From: Vanrija pseudolonga
Taxonomy: Eukaryota > Basidiomycota > Tremellomycetes > Trichosporonales > Trichosporonaceae
Direction: 5' to 3'
Length of the DNA stretch: 64,000 nucleotides
Assembly: GCF_020906515.1 (NCBI RefSeq)
Contig: NC_085851.1
Location: forward strand, 2,232,001 to 2,296,000
Both the position numbers and the translations under genes were made by a program. Below, piece after piece: positions 1 to 12,737 of this stretch (position 1 is the first letter of the stretch; the number at the start of each line of letters is the position of its first letter). A model generated the notes under the pieces. That model was not told the DNA's origin and did not search any database. It was given only the letters and a program-made list of their open reading frames with translations.

Positions 1-1070
1 AGTATCGCAGCAGGTAGGGGCTTTTTTCTGGGGCCTTGGCCGTGGCGCTGACACGTCCAGACATACGCGACTGCCGTCCACCTCACCCAGGCTGCCGGCG
101 CGACGGCGTACAAGACGGACCACAACGGGTCGCTCCAGTCGAGTGGTCGCCCAAGTCATGGCGCGGGGTACGCTTGGGCCATGAGCCTCGTGTGCTGTGT
201 CGCTGTGGCATTCGGCGTTCCATTGTTTGCGAGCGTGTAAAAGAGCGTGGGGTAGGGAAGAGAGTGGAGGTGAAGTGGGTCGCCGGGAATAGAAGGACAT
301 TGGCTATACTGCTGTGAAACGAGTCTGCCCCAAGGCAAGGGGAGCAGAGACTTGTGCCGGCAGCAGCAGGGCAAGACGGAGACGAAGTTTGGTATAATGG
401 ATGGCCAACGAGGACCATTTTTATACACGCGTGATTAGATGCACACTGCACACTGCACACACAACATGGCGCACAAACACAATCGGGGCGAGCGACAGAT
501 TGCGACAGACAAAGCGGCGCGCCACGGCGCTGCTGTCGTCACAGCTCAGCAGCGCACGGGCGAATGATCTCACAAACAAGAGGCAATCACGAATCGCCGC
601 GGATGCGCAAAGCAAACAAGGCGGCAATGTCAACAGAACGCAACGCTGAGGGGTCTCTTCGGCGACGCAGAGCCAGCAGGCCCAACAGCTGTCGGCAGGC
701 CCAGCTTCAGCCCCGGCCTCAGCTGTCCTCGACTCACATGAACTCATGTTCGATGACGCCGGGACGGGAGCGAGCTCCATGAAGTGTGCAAGTGTGTGCG
801 AGCTCAACTTGCGCCCTCATCGCCGCCATCATCCCCGTCGTCGCCATGCCCCCTCCCCCGCTCCCCATCAGCGCCATCCACGCACATCCTCGCGCCATCC
901 CCACGCCGCGGTCCGAGCGTATACCAAACGTGCCATGGGAGGCAGGCGGCCACGGGCCGTCCGTGCGCTGTGCGCTGCGCTCCACGCTGGTCATCGCTGG
1001 CGCACGCACGCACAAACACGCCGCCGTTGGGGGTAGGGCAAATCTTCACAACGCTGCGACCGACAACGAG
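1..1070. other. Unassigned sequence upstream of small gene
   Basis: No recognisable gene. The open frames here are low-complexity, rich in Arg, Pro, Ser and Cys, overlap on both strands and carry no family motif. The right part is probably the promoter region of the small gene that starts at 1216. Confidence 0.4.
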
Positions 1071-1077
1071 ATAAATA
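1071..1077 (+). promoter_or_regulatory. TATA-like box of the 1216 gene
   Basis: An ATAAATA element lies 139 bases before the ATG at 1216. Between them is a C/T-rich leader with a run of TGCC repeats (about 1147-1167) and repeated CAAG. Assignment rests on sequence and position only. Confidence 0.4.
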
Positions 1078-1215
1078 CTGGCGGTGTGGGCTGAGCTCAC
1101 GACAACAACGCGCACTCGACTTGCTTCGACGCCAGCTGGCACCCACTGCCTGCCTGCCTGCCTGCCTCGATCCTCGACTCCAGCAAGCAAGCAAGCCCTA
1201 CCACCCACCACCGAC

Positions 1216-1421
1216 ATGGCCTGCGCCGACGACACCCCCCTCAACAACGCCGACGACGAGTCGTGCGCCGGTAACAGCGCGGGCGAGAACGCCGGCGGTG
1301 AGTGGGCTTGCTGGCCGGCCCGAGACGCGGCGCCGCTGACACCCCGCGCGCAGGCCAGTGCTCCCCCCGCCGTAGCCGCGACGGCTCGGTGCACTGCTCG
1401 CTGTGCGGCCGCGAGCTCTAG
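1216..1421 (+). CDS. Small cysteine-containing protein, 49 aa
   Basis: Two exons, 1216-1297 and 1354-1421, join in frame across a 56-nt intron (donor GTGAGT, branch CTGAC, acceptor GCGCAG). The product starts MACADDTPLNNADDESC and ends HCSLCGREL. It has five Cys, including a CxxCG pair near the end that could bind metal, and an acidic, Asn-rich first half. A TATA-like box lies upstream. I do not recognise the family. It is too short to be called by length, so the support is the clean intron, the restored frame and the compact Cys-rich end. A metal-binding peptide or half zinc knuckle is possible. Confidence 0.5.
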
Positions 1422-1832
1422 CCGCTGCGCCGCGCAAGCAACCCAAAAGGCCCTCACCTGCGGCCATGACCTGTAGCCTATGACGCCACCACCACCACCT
1501 CTCCAACATACCGGCGGCGGATGGACACTGTACTCTAGTTCACCACTCCATACACCACTCCATACACCTCTCTCTGCTGCATGCTCGGCGCCGCCCATGG
1601 CGCGGGCCTCATCTATGTACTGTTAGCGAGTAGCGAGTTGCGCGTGCTGCGGGCCGCTGGCCTGCGGCGTGTCGGCCTACTGGCGTTGCGTCCTGTCCGC
1701 CGGCGTGCTCACCACCATGTCGCGAGTCGTCTGCTGGGGCTGGGGCGCAAGGCGACGGCGAGACCGCCGCTGACGGCGAGGCTGTGTGCAAGACGCCTAG
1801 GGGATTGTCGCCGCGTGAGAGACTCTCTCCAG
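1422..1832. other. Unassigned, between two candidate genes
   Basis: This is the likely 3' region of the small gene and of the opposing candidate at 1833. Open frames here are Arg/Ala-rich and look like GC-driven shadows. Confidence 0.35.
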
Positions 1833-2571
1833 TCAACCGTCATCCACCAGCCCGCCCGGCGTGCAGTCATAAGGCCAGTCCCCGCCCGACCCGCGCTCCA
1901 GCCGCACGGCCCACAAGCCACGCGGAGACCTGATAAATCGTCAGCGCGTGCCCCGGGGCCGGATGAGCCGAGAGCACCAGGTCGGACGCGCTGCGGTGTT
2001 GCCCGGCGGCGGCGCGGGTCGGGCGGGGCAGACAGCGACGGGGCAGGCGACATGATCCGCCGCCGTGCACAACCCGTTGTGACCCTCCACTGGCCTCAGG
2101 CGCACTCACAAAATTGCAGATGACGTCCTCGTGCGCGCCGGCCGCACGGACCCAACAGCTGAGGTATCACACCCGACCTCGGCGTCGTTGCGAGGTCGTC
2201 GTCGTTGAGTGCGGTGCGTGGTGCGGGGTGCCGCGGGCGGGTGCTCTTTGACGACGGCCGGCCGGGGCGCGTCATTATCCGGAGACTCGTGACGGCGCTC
2301 AAACTCAATCCTCCTCGTCCTTTCCACGTCGTCGTCCGCTTGCAGCAGCACTCCGGCCTTGCTCCACTTGACTTCCTCCTGGCAGGACAAGTCGACAGGA
2401 GTCTTGCGCGTCCTGGCGGCGTTGGCGGCCAGTCGGACGAAGCAACATCCAACTCACCGCGAACCACGCCGCGTCACGCTCGCCCCGCCCGGACTCAGTC
2501 GCCCCCGACTTGCCTGCCCCCCGTTGTGAGCGCCCGCTCACGCTCGGGCGCTCGCAAAATCGGCGGTACAT
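1833..2571 (-). CDS. Candidate three-exon hypothetical protein, 159 aa
   Basis: On the minus strand, exons 2458-2571, 2110-2378 and 1833-1929 join in frame. Introns are 79 nt (2379-2457) and 180 nt (1930-2109), both with GTGAGT donors; the second has a CTGAC branch before TTTATCAG. The product starts MYRRFCERPSVSG, has a charged middle (EEVKWSKAGVLLQADDDVER) and ends in LWAVRLERGSGGDWPYDCTP followed by GGLVDDG. The last exon reads like real protein and uses the C/G-ending codons typical of the confident genes. I recognise no family. The ATG at 2571 was chosen as a Met in the open frame, and upstream exons are possible. Confidence 0.3.
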
Positions 2572-2766
2572 TGCGGCGGGCTCGGCGTACTGGATCTTGG
2601 CAGCTCGGCGTCCAGTGCGAGCGCGCGCCGGCCTCACGGTCAGCAAGGCATCGCCCCTGGCAGTCGGGAACGTCGAGCACGACCGTCCGGTGCAAGGCGC
2701 GGGTCGGGTGCGATCAAAGTCCCCAGGCAGAGGGCGGATCGGATGCAGCTGAGGTACGCACGGCAC

Positions 2767-5700
2767 TCTGCCACGAGTGGAGGAGCTGAGCGAACGAGTT
2801 GGTTACCGCAGATCGCTACCTCGCACCACCTCGCCATCGTCGCCCCGTGCTATCCCCCGCGTCCTCACCCTGCCGCCTTGAAGACGACCGTGTCCGCACG
2901 CAGGTGCACGGCGATAAGGTTGGATATCTAGGGTGAGTTTGTCTGTGCGGCGCCGACCAGAATAATCACCCTACTGCAGTGGGCGGCTCGGGCCCTATAG
3001 CCAGACCCAACCCGGCATCGTGGTGCTGGTCTGCGCTTGGAGCAGAAGGTGGGGGACGTTGGGCGCCGGCGGGGCACAGCCCCTGCGCAGCTCCTCGCGA
3101 TTGGAACAACTTGTTCGACTCACTTCAGAATCTGCGACTTGGCGGTCGTGATTCGACGTTGGTAGGTTGTCAGTGCCGTTCGTTGGCTATTGCCTGGTTA
3201 TCGTTGGACTTGCGAATCGAGCAACTGGGGCTGGCTGACCTGTCCCGCATCTATCAGCTTGCCGCTGCTCACCTGTCCTTCTCAGTGGCTCAAGAAGCCT
3301 TCAAGTGGTCCGATAACCGCCGGTCGGTAGTTGGCCTGGCACCACATCGGATCAGCGCCAGACGAGCTCGATGGTCGTTACCCGGGCGCCTCGACCACGT
3401 CCACAGTAGGCCTCAGCCCAAGTCAGCGACATTGGCCATCCATTACCAGCACTCGGCGGCCAGTATCAACGGTTTCATCTCCGTTGACGCGGTGGCGCTG
3501 CACTGTGCCGCGCCGAGCCCCACCAACCCTGACACCCGGATATCCTGGCAAACGCCGCCGCGCTGATCACCTCAGCCTGAGCTGACCCTCACCCGTGGTG
3601 GTGGTGATCGTCGTCCCAGGCCCAATTTCAGTGCCTGCGTCAGCCAGCCCCGTCAGCCGGGTCAGCCCCGATCCGCAGCACACGATCCTGTCAGGCCCGA
3701 CGCCACTATCAGCTTCGGATCCGTGGTGCGACTCTTGGCGTCGACCATCCATCCCCGCAGCCTCGTTGTCGGGTAGCAGCTGGCCATCAGTTGCCCGCTG
3801 CTTGGGGGGCGAAGCACGCCGCCCATGCAGAACTATCACTCGCCGCCGGCGTCGTACAGGCCCAGAACCAGAGTGCTGTAACGCTGGTGTTGGGTTGCTG
3901 GCCTAGGGCTTGCCCAATATGATGTGGTACAGTACACTTCCTGGACATCAGGGCTTGTCTTGCTCGCACGACCGCTCAGACTCGTCTGTGCTGAACCACA
4001 CGCAAGAGGTAGGAGGTCGCATTCGGTGGGTGTCTTGGGAAGACGGGCACTGACGCGCGGTGAGCCGGGCTGGCGGAGGCAGTCATCAGCAAGGGCGAGC
4101 AAGCGGTGCCGAAGTACGTCGTTTAACGCGGATTGATCCTGCCACTCAGGCATCGAGCCCTCGCAGCCGCAGCACTTGGCGTGGTCGAGCACGGCAGCAT
4201 CCTTCCCTCGTGGTCCGTGAAGCTGTCGTTGCCTGGCGGCAGGAGCCCAAGTTCGATTCGTGCAGGCAACGAAGACACCCTCGAGTAGCTGAACCTGACC
4301 GTGGTTCGCGAGCAGCAACGAGACAGCAGCAACCACCACCTCACCTTGACAAAAATGTCCATCCAAACGGTTAATGATCCCACTCACTCTATGTTCAAGT
4401 GCGCCAGCATTTGGAATACTGGAATCTCGTTACCGCCAGCCCACCTCTCGGCAACATCGATCGACGCCATCACGGAAGCACCTGTGGCTGTAGCCTGTCG
4501 GTGAATCCAAACACTCACATCCGCTCGGAACACTCGCCGCGTTAGAGACTCAGTCGGGAACTCTTCCGAGAGCAAGTGAGTCAGTCTGATAGTGCCTGTG
4601 GCGTCGGAATCTGAGACATTGGACCCGAACATGCTGTTCCAATTCAAACCAGCGACCCCAACTTCGGACAGCCGAGACCCCGCGGCTACCCTCAGCTAGT
4701 CACCCGCAACGGCTGTCCATGTGCCTAGTCACACACCGCGGCTGCCTGTGGGCTGGCCATGGTCCGTGCAGAGCCGAGCTGGTTTGCTCGTGTCTTGGTC
4801 GTCGGACCCACCGAGCTCGGCGAAACCGCAATCCGCACACGCGCTTGGGTGCTAGTGCTGACACGGGCGCTGACACCGAACGAAGACCAACAGGCCTTCC
4901 AAATCCCTGGTAGCCTTACTCGTTAGTGATGGCTCACCTCTCGTATTTTTCACACACCTTCGAAAGCCCTGTGGGAGGAGAGGGGGGAGGGAGGAGTGTT
5001 GGACGGAGCGGATCTTGACCACAAGACGACGAGGTGGGCAGTTTGATCGATGGCAGTCCATCGGCCAAACCTCAAGCATCTGTTGCCCACCTCAAAGACG
5101 GTTGACCAGCATCCTCACTGAGCAGAGTGTCCTTGCTTGTGATCATCGAAGGTGTCCGTCGGGCTCTCCAACGGGAGCGTGTCACTGATGGCGTTCACGA
5201 TCGCCCGGAACGTCGGGCATTGCCAAGTGCGACAACGCCGTGGCCCGCTGCCGTCAGAGGGAGCGAGACTGGCTCAATGTGAATGATGCTGGATCCCTGC
5301 CCTTGTCGTCATCGATGTCACGCTCCTTGGTCGTCGGCCTTGAGAGACGGCGAGGACGTGGGCAGATAAAACGCTGACCCCTCGATACAAGCAGTGCAAG
5401 AGTGATCGTGCGATATTGTGTGCAGTCGCAAGTTTTGGGGAAACGGCTACCGGAGACCGAGTGGCCGAGAGTCCGAGAGGTAGACGAGCGGAGGGAGATG
5501 GAGGAGTGGAGTGATGTTCCGAGCGAAAGCGAGTTGGAGCACGACACGTCGCCTAGCCAACGCACAAGACAGGTGCTGCGCGCTGATGCTCTCACCTGAG
5601 AGTACATACACACACATGACAGCGGACCAAATCCGTCAATTTTACCTGCTGCTGCTCCTCACTCTGAAAAGAGTAGCTGGCAACACCGACGTCAGATTAG

Positions 5701-8700
5701 GAAAGTCGTCGAACAAGGTGACGGCATGGCGAAGGTGGGCCTCAGGGGTGTCCTGTTCGCCGTTGGAGGACAATGTATCTGTGAGCAGAGTGGGACCCGA
5801 GCATGCAGTCACTTGCGAAGCGGCGCATTTTGATTTTTCTTTTTTATTCCTCCTGTGCATGTGCGAGAAAGCACACACGGTGAGATGTGGTACTACAAAG
5901 GGCATGTAGTCAATGAATGGTTCGTAAAGGCGGGGAACAGGGTGGAATGAGGAAGGGAGTTGGGCCCAATGGGCAGGCAGCGAGTGCGTGCTCCTTCTAG
6001 TAAGCAACAGAACCGTGTGAGGGGAGACTATATGCCCTTCCCGAGAGCGGTTCCAGTGCTGTGGATGGCCCCGTCAATTGTAGCACCCTGAGGGCCGAGT
6101 ACGTACTCGCCGCTCACTTCTTACCAAGGGGCAGTCGGCTCGGCTCTGGACCCACCCGTTCCTTTTTCCGAACAGCACAGCACAAGGACGGCTCTGCCAA
6201 CACGCAGGACTTGCTTTCGATTTAGGGTTGGAGCTTGACCAGGACAGTGGCGTGGAAACGGATCCCTGGAGATACCCTAATCTGGGTGCGTTGACGAGGC
6301 ACAACATCCAAGGAGCAGGGAGCCCTTTCCCCTCTTGTTTGACAACATGGCCTCCCGTTTAGGGTCCAGCGCCACACTACACTCTAAAGTTGCCCATTTG
6401 TTCCCCTCAATCTGTCTCAACTTGTGTCTCGGGGTGAAACCTGTTGGCAAACCCACGCTCAGGGTCCATTCCAGACGGCCCTGAACCGGTGCCGTAACCA
6501 GCACCAGACGCCGCCGCGGAGGACTGAACCTTGAAGCTGCCTGGCCGGCCGCTCGCCAGGCGGGCCGGCTGTCGGCCACCAGACCAGACGGCGGCCAGGC
6601 ATGCATGCCAGGCAGCCGCCTGTCCAGGCCATGCGGTACACCAGATCAGATCCCTCCTACGATGGCACATGCCCCGCACCCGCGCGCACCACCCACTCAA
6701 TCGACACCCGGAACCTTAACTCAAGGTTGCTGGCTGGCAGTCGTCTTATTCGCAGACACATGGCTATGACGGCGGCGATGCATCGAGCGAGCGAGAAAGA
6801 CCGTTTTGCATGCTTCTGCAAGTTGTCCTTTGCTGCGTACACCCCCATCTACACGGAACAGGCAAGACGGTCACTGGTGCGTACGTGTGTGCGAGGTTGC
6901 CTGCGATTTTTTTTTGTTCTTGGAGGATTCTCGTTCATTACCCCCGTCTCCTAGTCGCCTGGTTGTGACGTGGACCTCACGGCCACATCGCCCCCCTCTC
7001 GCCACATCGCTCGACAACCAGCAGAGGCTTGTCTCGAGCGTCGTCACACTCACCAAAATGACTCTGGGACGCTCAGCGATCGCTACATCCTCGTGGCCAA
7101 GCTGGTCGTGCCCAGGTGGCGCAAGTTGGTGCTTTCGAAATGGCGGTTACTGCTTCCAGCGGAGAATGCGGCAACGTTTCTGACAAGACACCGCAACATG
7201 GCGAGGAGGCTGCTCTGATCACCTTCAACACAGGCCGATAGGACAGGGGCCAGGCGAAGTCTTTGGCAGGCCCAGACAATTGGATGTCTTGCGAGGTGGG
7301 GCAGTGGTGGGCAGTGGCACCGGCTCGCCGTTCCTTGATCGCCGGCCACCAGTTTCTTTGTCGTCATTTTGCCGGTAAGACGCACTTGGCTGGCACTGCA
7401 AGCTGACCAGAGCAGGCTTCTGAACACAGAAAAACCGCAAGGACATGTCGAGACCCCGACGCCAGATGCCAGTGTGCGCGGTTTGCCGATTGGAGGCGCG
7501 GTTGACCGGCTCTGCCTCGCCTCCTGCTCGTGACTGGGCTCACCCGCCCCCCGCCACGTTCAGACGCGCATTCGCGCTCACAGACTGGGCTGATAAAATA
7601 GCCATCTTGTCGTGATGACTGAGAACTCGTCTGACCGCTCTATGACCTGGGCTGAGCGCCTTCGGTTGAGTTCGCCGGCGCTGACGCTGACCACGGTACT
7701 TGGTGCCTCTGCCCGCGTCTGCCGACACTCATCAATGTCCTTCGACTCTGCCACAAGTCCACCAAGAAACATGAGCCGCCCCTCAGATATGTGCATCACA
7801 ATCAGCATTGCATGCCCACTCATGATAAGCCGTCCGACCTGAGCTACCTTTGAACGGGACGCCGAAATTGGTGGGCAGCGGCGCCACCTACATCAGCCAC
7901 TGCTTCAAAGCCTGCATCCCACCGGCATCACGAGCTCCCCTCCTTGATCACAATCCTGATGAACACCTCAAACAGTCCCCATACGTCAGGGGATAGTGCA
8001 TTGATAGCGGCGAACGTGTGCTATCGTTTTCATGTCAGTGCTGGGGGTCGGTCTGCCACTGCCCACGCCTAGTGATCTCAACTCCACAGTCTAAGCATTG
8101 TAGCCTGATGCCTGCAAATATCTCCCATACACGCTCAACCTGAACTCGGTCGCTATTATGGTCAACGTGGGTTCGAGTGAGTGTAGCAGAATCTGTCCGA
8201 GCTGATGAAGCTCAGTACGCCATCGTGACCGTCCTCCTCAATCCTACACACTTACCGACTGCCGCCCACAAACCCACACAGATGCACCATCCGCACCACA
8301 CGCAACGCACAACACTGCACAAAAGGATATCAACCTCCTCCCATAAATCAGGCCATCCGACTCCTCGCCTAGGACACAGACCCGGATGGTCTTCGCAGAC
8401 TCGAACTGTGGGACCTGTGAGTGATCAACAGGATTTCTTCCACACCATTCCGGATGGCGAGTGGTGCTCCACGGCAGGCCCGGCTTCTTCTGAGGGCGTG
8501 TTAGCTCGGCGGGACATTGTGCATTGATCATCTGACGCACACCGAGTGCCCTGCTCCAGAGCAGACATGGCAACGTCGGTGTCACAAGTCGATCGGATCC
8601 GAAGCCGATCGTAACTCACCCCCTTCCTGCTGATAAGAAGAGTCCAGAAGAATGGTAGCAGCACTTCAAGGCACGATTATGCTCGCTGTCTTAATGACGA

Positions 8701-9714
8701 GAGCAGCCTATTGACGTCTAACAATAGCCGCGACAAGTCGACCACACCGGGTCAGCCTCGCCGCGAGCGTTCCACTCAGCTCATTGTCTCGCAAAGCCTC
8801 AACACAACAAGGTATCCGTCCGCCGCAGCGTACCGGCCCCGACATTCCTCTCCAGTGACCAAATTGTCTGGGAAGTCCCAAGTGTTTTGGCGAGTCTAAC
8901 ACGCAGCGAGGACTCGTCCCAAAGCTTCGGCATAACACAGATTTGTCGACAACGTGAGACTCTCCCGATGGCAGAGACCATGCCGATGCTAGCATGCATG
9001 TCAAGCATAGACGATATGTTCAAGGTCCAAAGCGCTGGCCACATCAAAAGACTGCTGGTTGTGAGCCGAAGGAGAGGGCTTCGCCAGCAGCAAGACCCGA
9101 GCCGACAGGCTGATGGAGGCCCCTCCAGACAAGAAGACAGCTGACCCATGCAACCATGACCAGGCCAACGAGAATGAAGGCCGCACGGTTACCCTTCGTC
9201 ACGTCGTCCCCTCTTCCGAGGCTTCAGGAGGAGGCGCTCCAAGGGGTGGGGCGTTCTCGATAATCTCATCGGCACAGACAAGCCAGCCACCGGGAAGCCG
9301 TCCTGATTCGGGGAGACAGATAATAACCCGGACTAATAATATGCCAAGAGAGCAGCGGCAGTGCAAGAACTCTTGGCGTGTTGGACAGCACACAGCTGCG
9401 CTCGAGGAGACGGCGATTGCAGGTAACAACCTCTTTGAAGCACCTTACACCGTGGGCCGATACAAACCATCCTGAACACCAAGGCAAACATATCGTTATG
9501 CTTGCATCAGCACATGCAAATATATGAGGCACGCTTGAGGGACTCGGCGCAATCCAGTAACGGAGGAGAGACACACGACTCGGTTCGTCCGTCAGCACAG
9601 CATCCCAGCCAAGGTGGATTGATGGAGCAGGTCTATCCACCATCTATCTCGCCAGCCGACAAGCCACAATACAAATCAAGAATCAGGGTAATTGTGGAGC
9701 GGTGGGCATCACAA
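2767..9714. other. Gene-poor stretch, no recognised gene
   Basis: About 7 kb without a model I can defend. Open frames up to about 195 codons occur on both strands (for example 2979-3566 plus and 3836-4387 minus), but none shows a known motif or a run of consistent exons. GC and third-position bias are lower than in the genes right of 28 kb. Old, diverged genes or elements are possible. Confidence 0.4.
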
Positions 9715-9978
9715 TCAGGAGGGACACTCCATCCAGAACCCATGAGGATTGCAACGAAAGGTTGTGAGTGCGCCCGCCTCGACTTTGAACGGAATGGCCA
9801 TCTGACACGCCCAGACATCCTTGACACACAACCGCCAGAGCGACAGAATAAATACCACGAGCGTCGCAATAGTGCCCACAGCGCCCACAGTGCCCACAAC
9901 GACCAATTGCTTCGCGCACCTCGTCGACAAGGTCATCTCCGAGGCGTCCACAGAACTCGAGCCGGTACTCAGACCCAT
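9715..9978 (-). CDS. Candidate small one-pass membrane protein, 87 aa
   Basis: A minus-strand frame from ATG at 9978 encodes a short polar start (MGLSTGSSSVDASEM), then one strongly hydrophobic stretch at about residues 24-47 (LVVVGTVGAVGTIATLVVFI and onward), then a Cys/aromatic-containing tail ending GFWMECPS. The hydrophobic segment is partly made by a short internal DNA repeat (GTGGGCACT-like), so it could be chance. No intron, promoter or family support was seen. Confidence 0.22.
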   Translation of the reverse strand: MGLSTGSSSVDASEMTLSTRCAKQLVVVGTVGAVGTIATLVVFILSLWRLCVKDVWACQMAIPFKVEAGALTTFRCNPHGFWMECPS

Positions 9979-10247
9979 GGCACACCGACACCCAACCAAA
10001 CCAACCACAACAATAACAATACCACAGCGGACAACACCAGCATCTCGAACGTATAGGATTTATGCGTGCGCCATGAGCCACCTGTTTGTGGATGCTTGGC
10101 TTGAATTCTTCGGCCAAGACTGCCGCCCTACGACCATCGTCGTATCCTCCTAACCGGCTTTACCATCAATCCAGTCAAGTCGCCTGCTCCACTGGTCTCT
10201 TCGCTCTGCGAAAAGTATACAATCCCAGACAGGCGGAGGTGATACAG

Positions 10248-10790
10248 TACTGGGTGCGGATCAGTGTAGTAATTTTCTTACTGTTACAGCGAGACCACCT
10301 GCCCTCAAAGAAGCCCACTCACATTGCCCGGGGAGGGGCACTTCTCCTTCTCTCATCTAATATTCTCGCCATTCACCTACCGACCTGCAAAATGGCTTCC
10401 ACACGAGCGCCGATACCGTACAGACATGCGCCACTGGGTGCAGAGCAGTGTGGTAATATTGTTACCATTGCAGCGAGACCGCCCGCCCTGGGCTGGAGCG
10501 CGCTCACATTCTCGCCATTCATCCACCGCCCCGCAAGGTCGCTTCTCCATACACGAAGGCCCACACCGTACAGGCGCATGCAATGCGTCACTGGGTACGG
10601 ATCATCGTGGTAATTTTGCTGCCATGACAGCGAGGCCACCTGCTCTCGAAGTCAACATCCACACCCGGCTCGACGGCCGCAACCCTCCTCCTTTTGTCCA
10701 ATGTTCTCGCCATCCACGCACTGCCCCACAAAATGGCTCCTGCACAGGCACCCACACTGTGAAGTGGCGCAGAGATTGGCAGCATGAATT
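10248..10790. repeat. Diverged tandem repeat, about 160-185 bp units
   Basis: The same sentence of sequence recurs at 10248, 10432 and 10589, with a weaker trace near 10760. Each copy opens with (T/C)ACTGGGTRCRGA, follows with GTGGTAAT, then an ACAGCGAGRCC block about 35-45 bases in, and ends with a TCGCCATYCAY block and a CACACCGTACAG-like block. Copy spacing is 184, 157 and about 170 bp. The copies differ by many substitutions and small indels, so the duplication is old. No coding frame is kept through all copies. Confidence 0.65.
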
Positions 10791-12737
10791 TGCCCTGACC
10801 GGGTCGGTCCTCGCTGGGGAAAGCCATCAACGAGGGTTCGGTCGTCCTCGCCGGTGTGTGTCAACCCGAGCTCCGCCTCCAGCTTATCTCTTCAACGGCT
10901 CCAACCTTGCCTGCCTAAATCAACAATGGGCTCCTCACCCGCCAACAAGTGCTAGGAGATGGGGATAACAATTCTTCGACATGGTGACGGCGGCGCTCCA
11001 CTGGAAGCCGCCACTCGACCCTTTGATCGTCAAAGACGCCACCCCCTGATCGTCCGCCGACATTCAATTCACCTGTCCCCAGCGACCCTTCCCCGCAGTC
11101 CGCCTCGTCCTTCACGAGAGTAAAGGTGCTGGTTCTGATGCTTATTCTCATCACTTGCTCTGTTCTCGCTGATCCATCCCAAATTTTGGCGACACGACAA
11201 CGACCTCGATGGGAACCCGCACTCGAGTCGACTTGGAACGACGCAACCTTCGTTTCTCCATTCCGCTCTATCACCCTTTGCCCCATCGATCGGTACCACC
11301 GAGACAGAATGGAATAGAAGCTACTATTCTGTCAATTACTGCAGCGCAGCCCCGGGGATTTTTGTCTTCGCAGAGAGCGCAGCAAGCCTGACATTGTAGT
11401 GCCTTCCTTCCATGGCCCCTCTTCAGTCTGAGTTTGTTTCCTGGGAATATGACTAGGCGTGGCCTCCTTCTCTCTGTCGCCATCAGCTGGACTCACGGAC
11501 GCTGCATCTCCGGCACCAGTAAGTGAGCCTAGCAATTTCTGCGGGCAGCGCACGTCGGTCGTCGATCGAGCGCGAGGGTGAGCGACGTGCGACCATGCCG
11601 CGTCGTCGGATGACTGACGGCCCTGCCCGTCTCCCATTCCCGCCTGCTCGCTCCTCTGGGCACTATTGCCAGCTTTGGAGTAGATCCATTCATAAAACAG
11701 TTGGCGTCGAAATGAATCGTCTTCATCTTTGTGGTCGTCCAGAGGGGGCAGTGGCAAAGGAGACAGACTCTCCAGTCGGATCGTGCGACCAAGCCCCACC
11801 GGCGTTCCAGCGTTAGGTTTACGAGCACACAAGTCCGGAAGCTGGCCATGCGATATCTACACTGGGTTAAGGATGTCTCACAGACGTCTGGCTGCGCGTA
11901 ATATGCCGAGATGGCCCGTTCCACAGGTGAGGAGCAACCGGCGCCAGTAACCTCCCGACCCGTTCCCGTCACGTACTGGCGCTGATCGACGTCGCTGGCG
12001 CCGTGATCGACGCGAAGCACTGTTTCACTGGAACAAGAAAATTAACGAGGACACGACGCTGCCTCTCCAATGTGTTCACGCTCGTCTTGTTTGTGCAGGG
12101 CAAAGCTGGAGGCGGGGAAAAAAGCTCTCAGCGCACGAAACCGGAAAGGCCACTGTGTGGTGCGAGATGTCACATTGAGCTCCACCCGCCGAGGACCGCT
12201 CCCCACCCGACCGTGCAAGCTGTCTGCCTTGCCGTGCACCCACCTTGTTGCATGACGATATCCTCCGCGTCACAATAGCCTCGGTGATGACTTGCTTCCC
12301 ATGTCGCGTTTGATCACCTGTGCGTGTTCCGAGGCGGGCGGGTGGGCGCGTTCCGGGATGGGTGGTTTCAAATGGGTCGAAATATTCAGTTTACTGCATC
12401 AAATAGCATCAAATCTGTTACCCGGCTTTCACATTTCCACCACCCCTGCACCGCCAGACAATCACAACAGCCATAGTATTGGGTCTGCGTAAATTAAGCC
12501 CCAGACGTGTACGGCGAGGCCGAGGTGCGGGATACTTGCTATGGCAGCTCGTTACAGAGCAGTGACGTCGACGAGGATATGGGGGGAATGTTATACAGTC
12601 TAATGAGGACAGGGCCCGCAGCCACGCACTCGCGTGCCCCTCGTCCTCGTCCTCGTCATTTCTAAAGCGACACCACTCCGCCGCTCTCTACCCTTGCTCC
12701 TCTTTATCCTCGTATGCAAATGCTGGATATCCGTAGA
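10791..12737. other. Unassigned, with possible diverged minus-strand coding
   Basis: Minus-strand frames at 11332-11832 and 11529-12020 contain protein-like stretches (for example RRQLFYEWIYSKAGN), but no start, family or complete splice path could be settled. The last few hundred bases are the probable 3' region of the velvet gene. Confidence 0.25.

Noticed and set aside
804-1598. 264-codon minus-strand frame
   Set aside because: Low-complexity Ala/Gly/Val/Arg composition and no motif; it overlaps the plus-strand small gene, which has an intron and TATA-like box.
4240-4275. TTCGATTCG stretch resembling a tRNA T arm
   Set aside because: No flanking pairing stem, D arm or anticodon arm could be formed.
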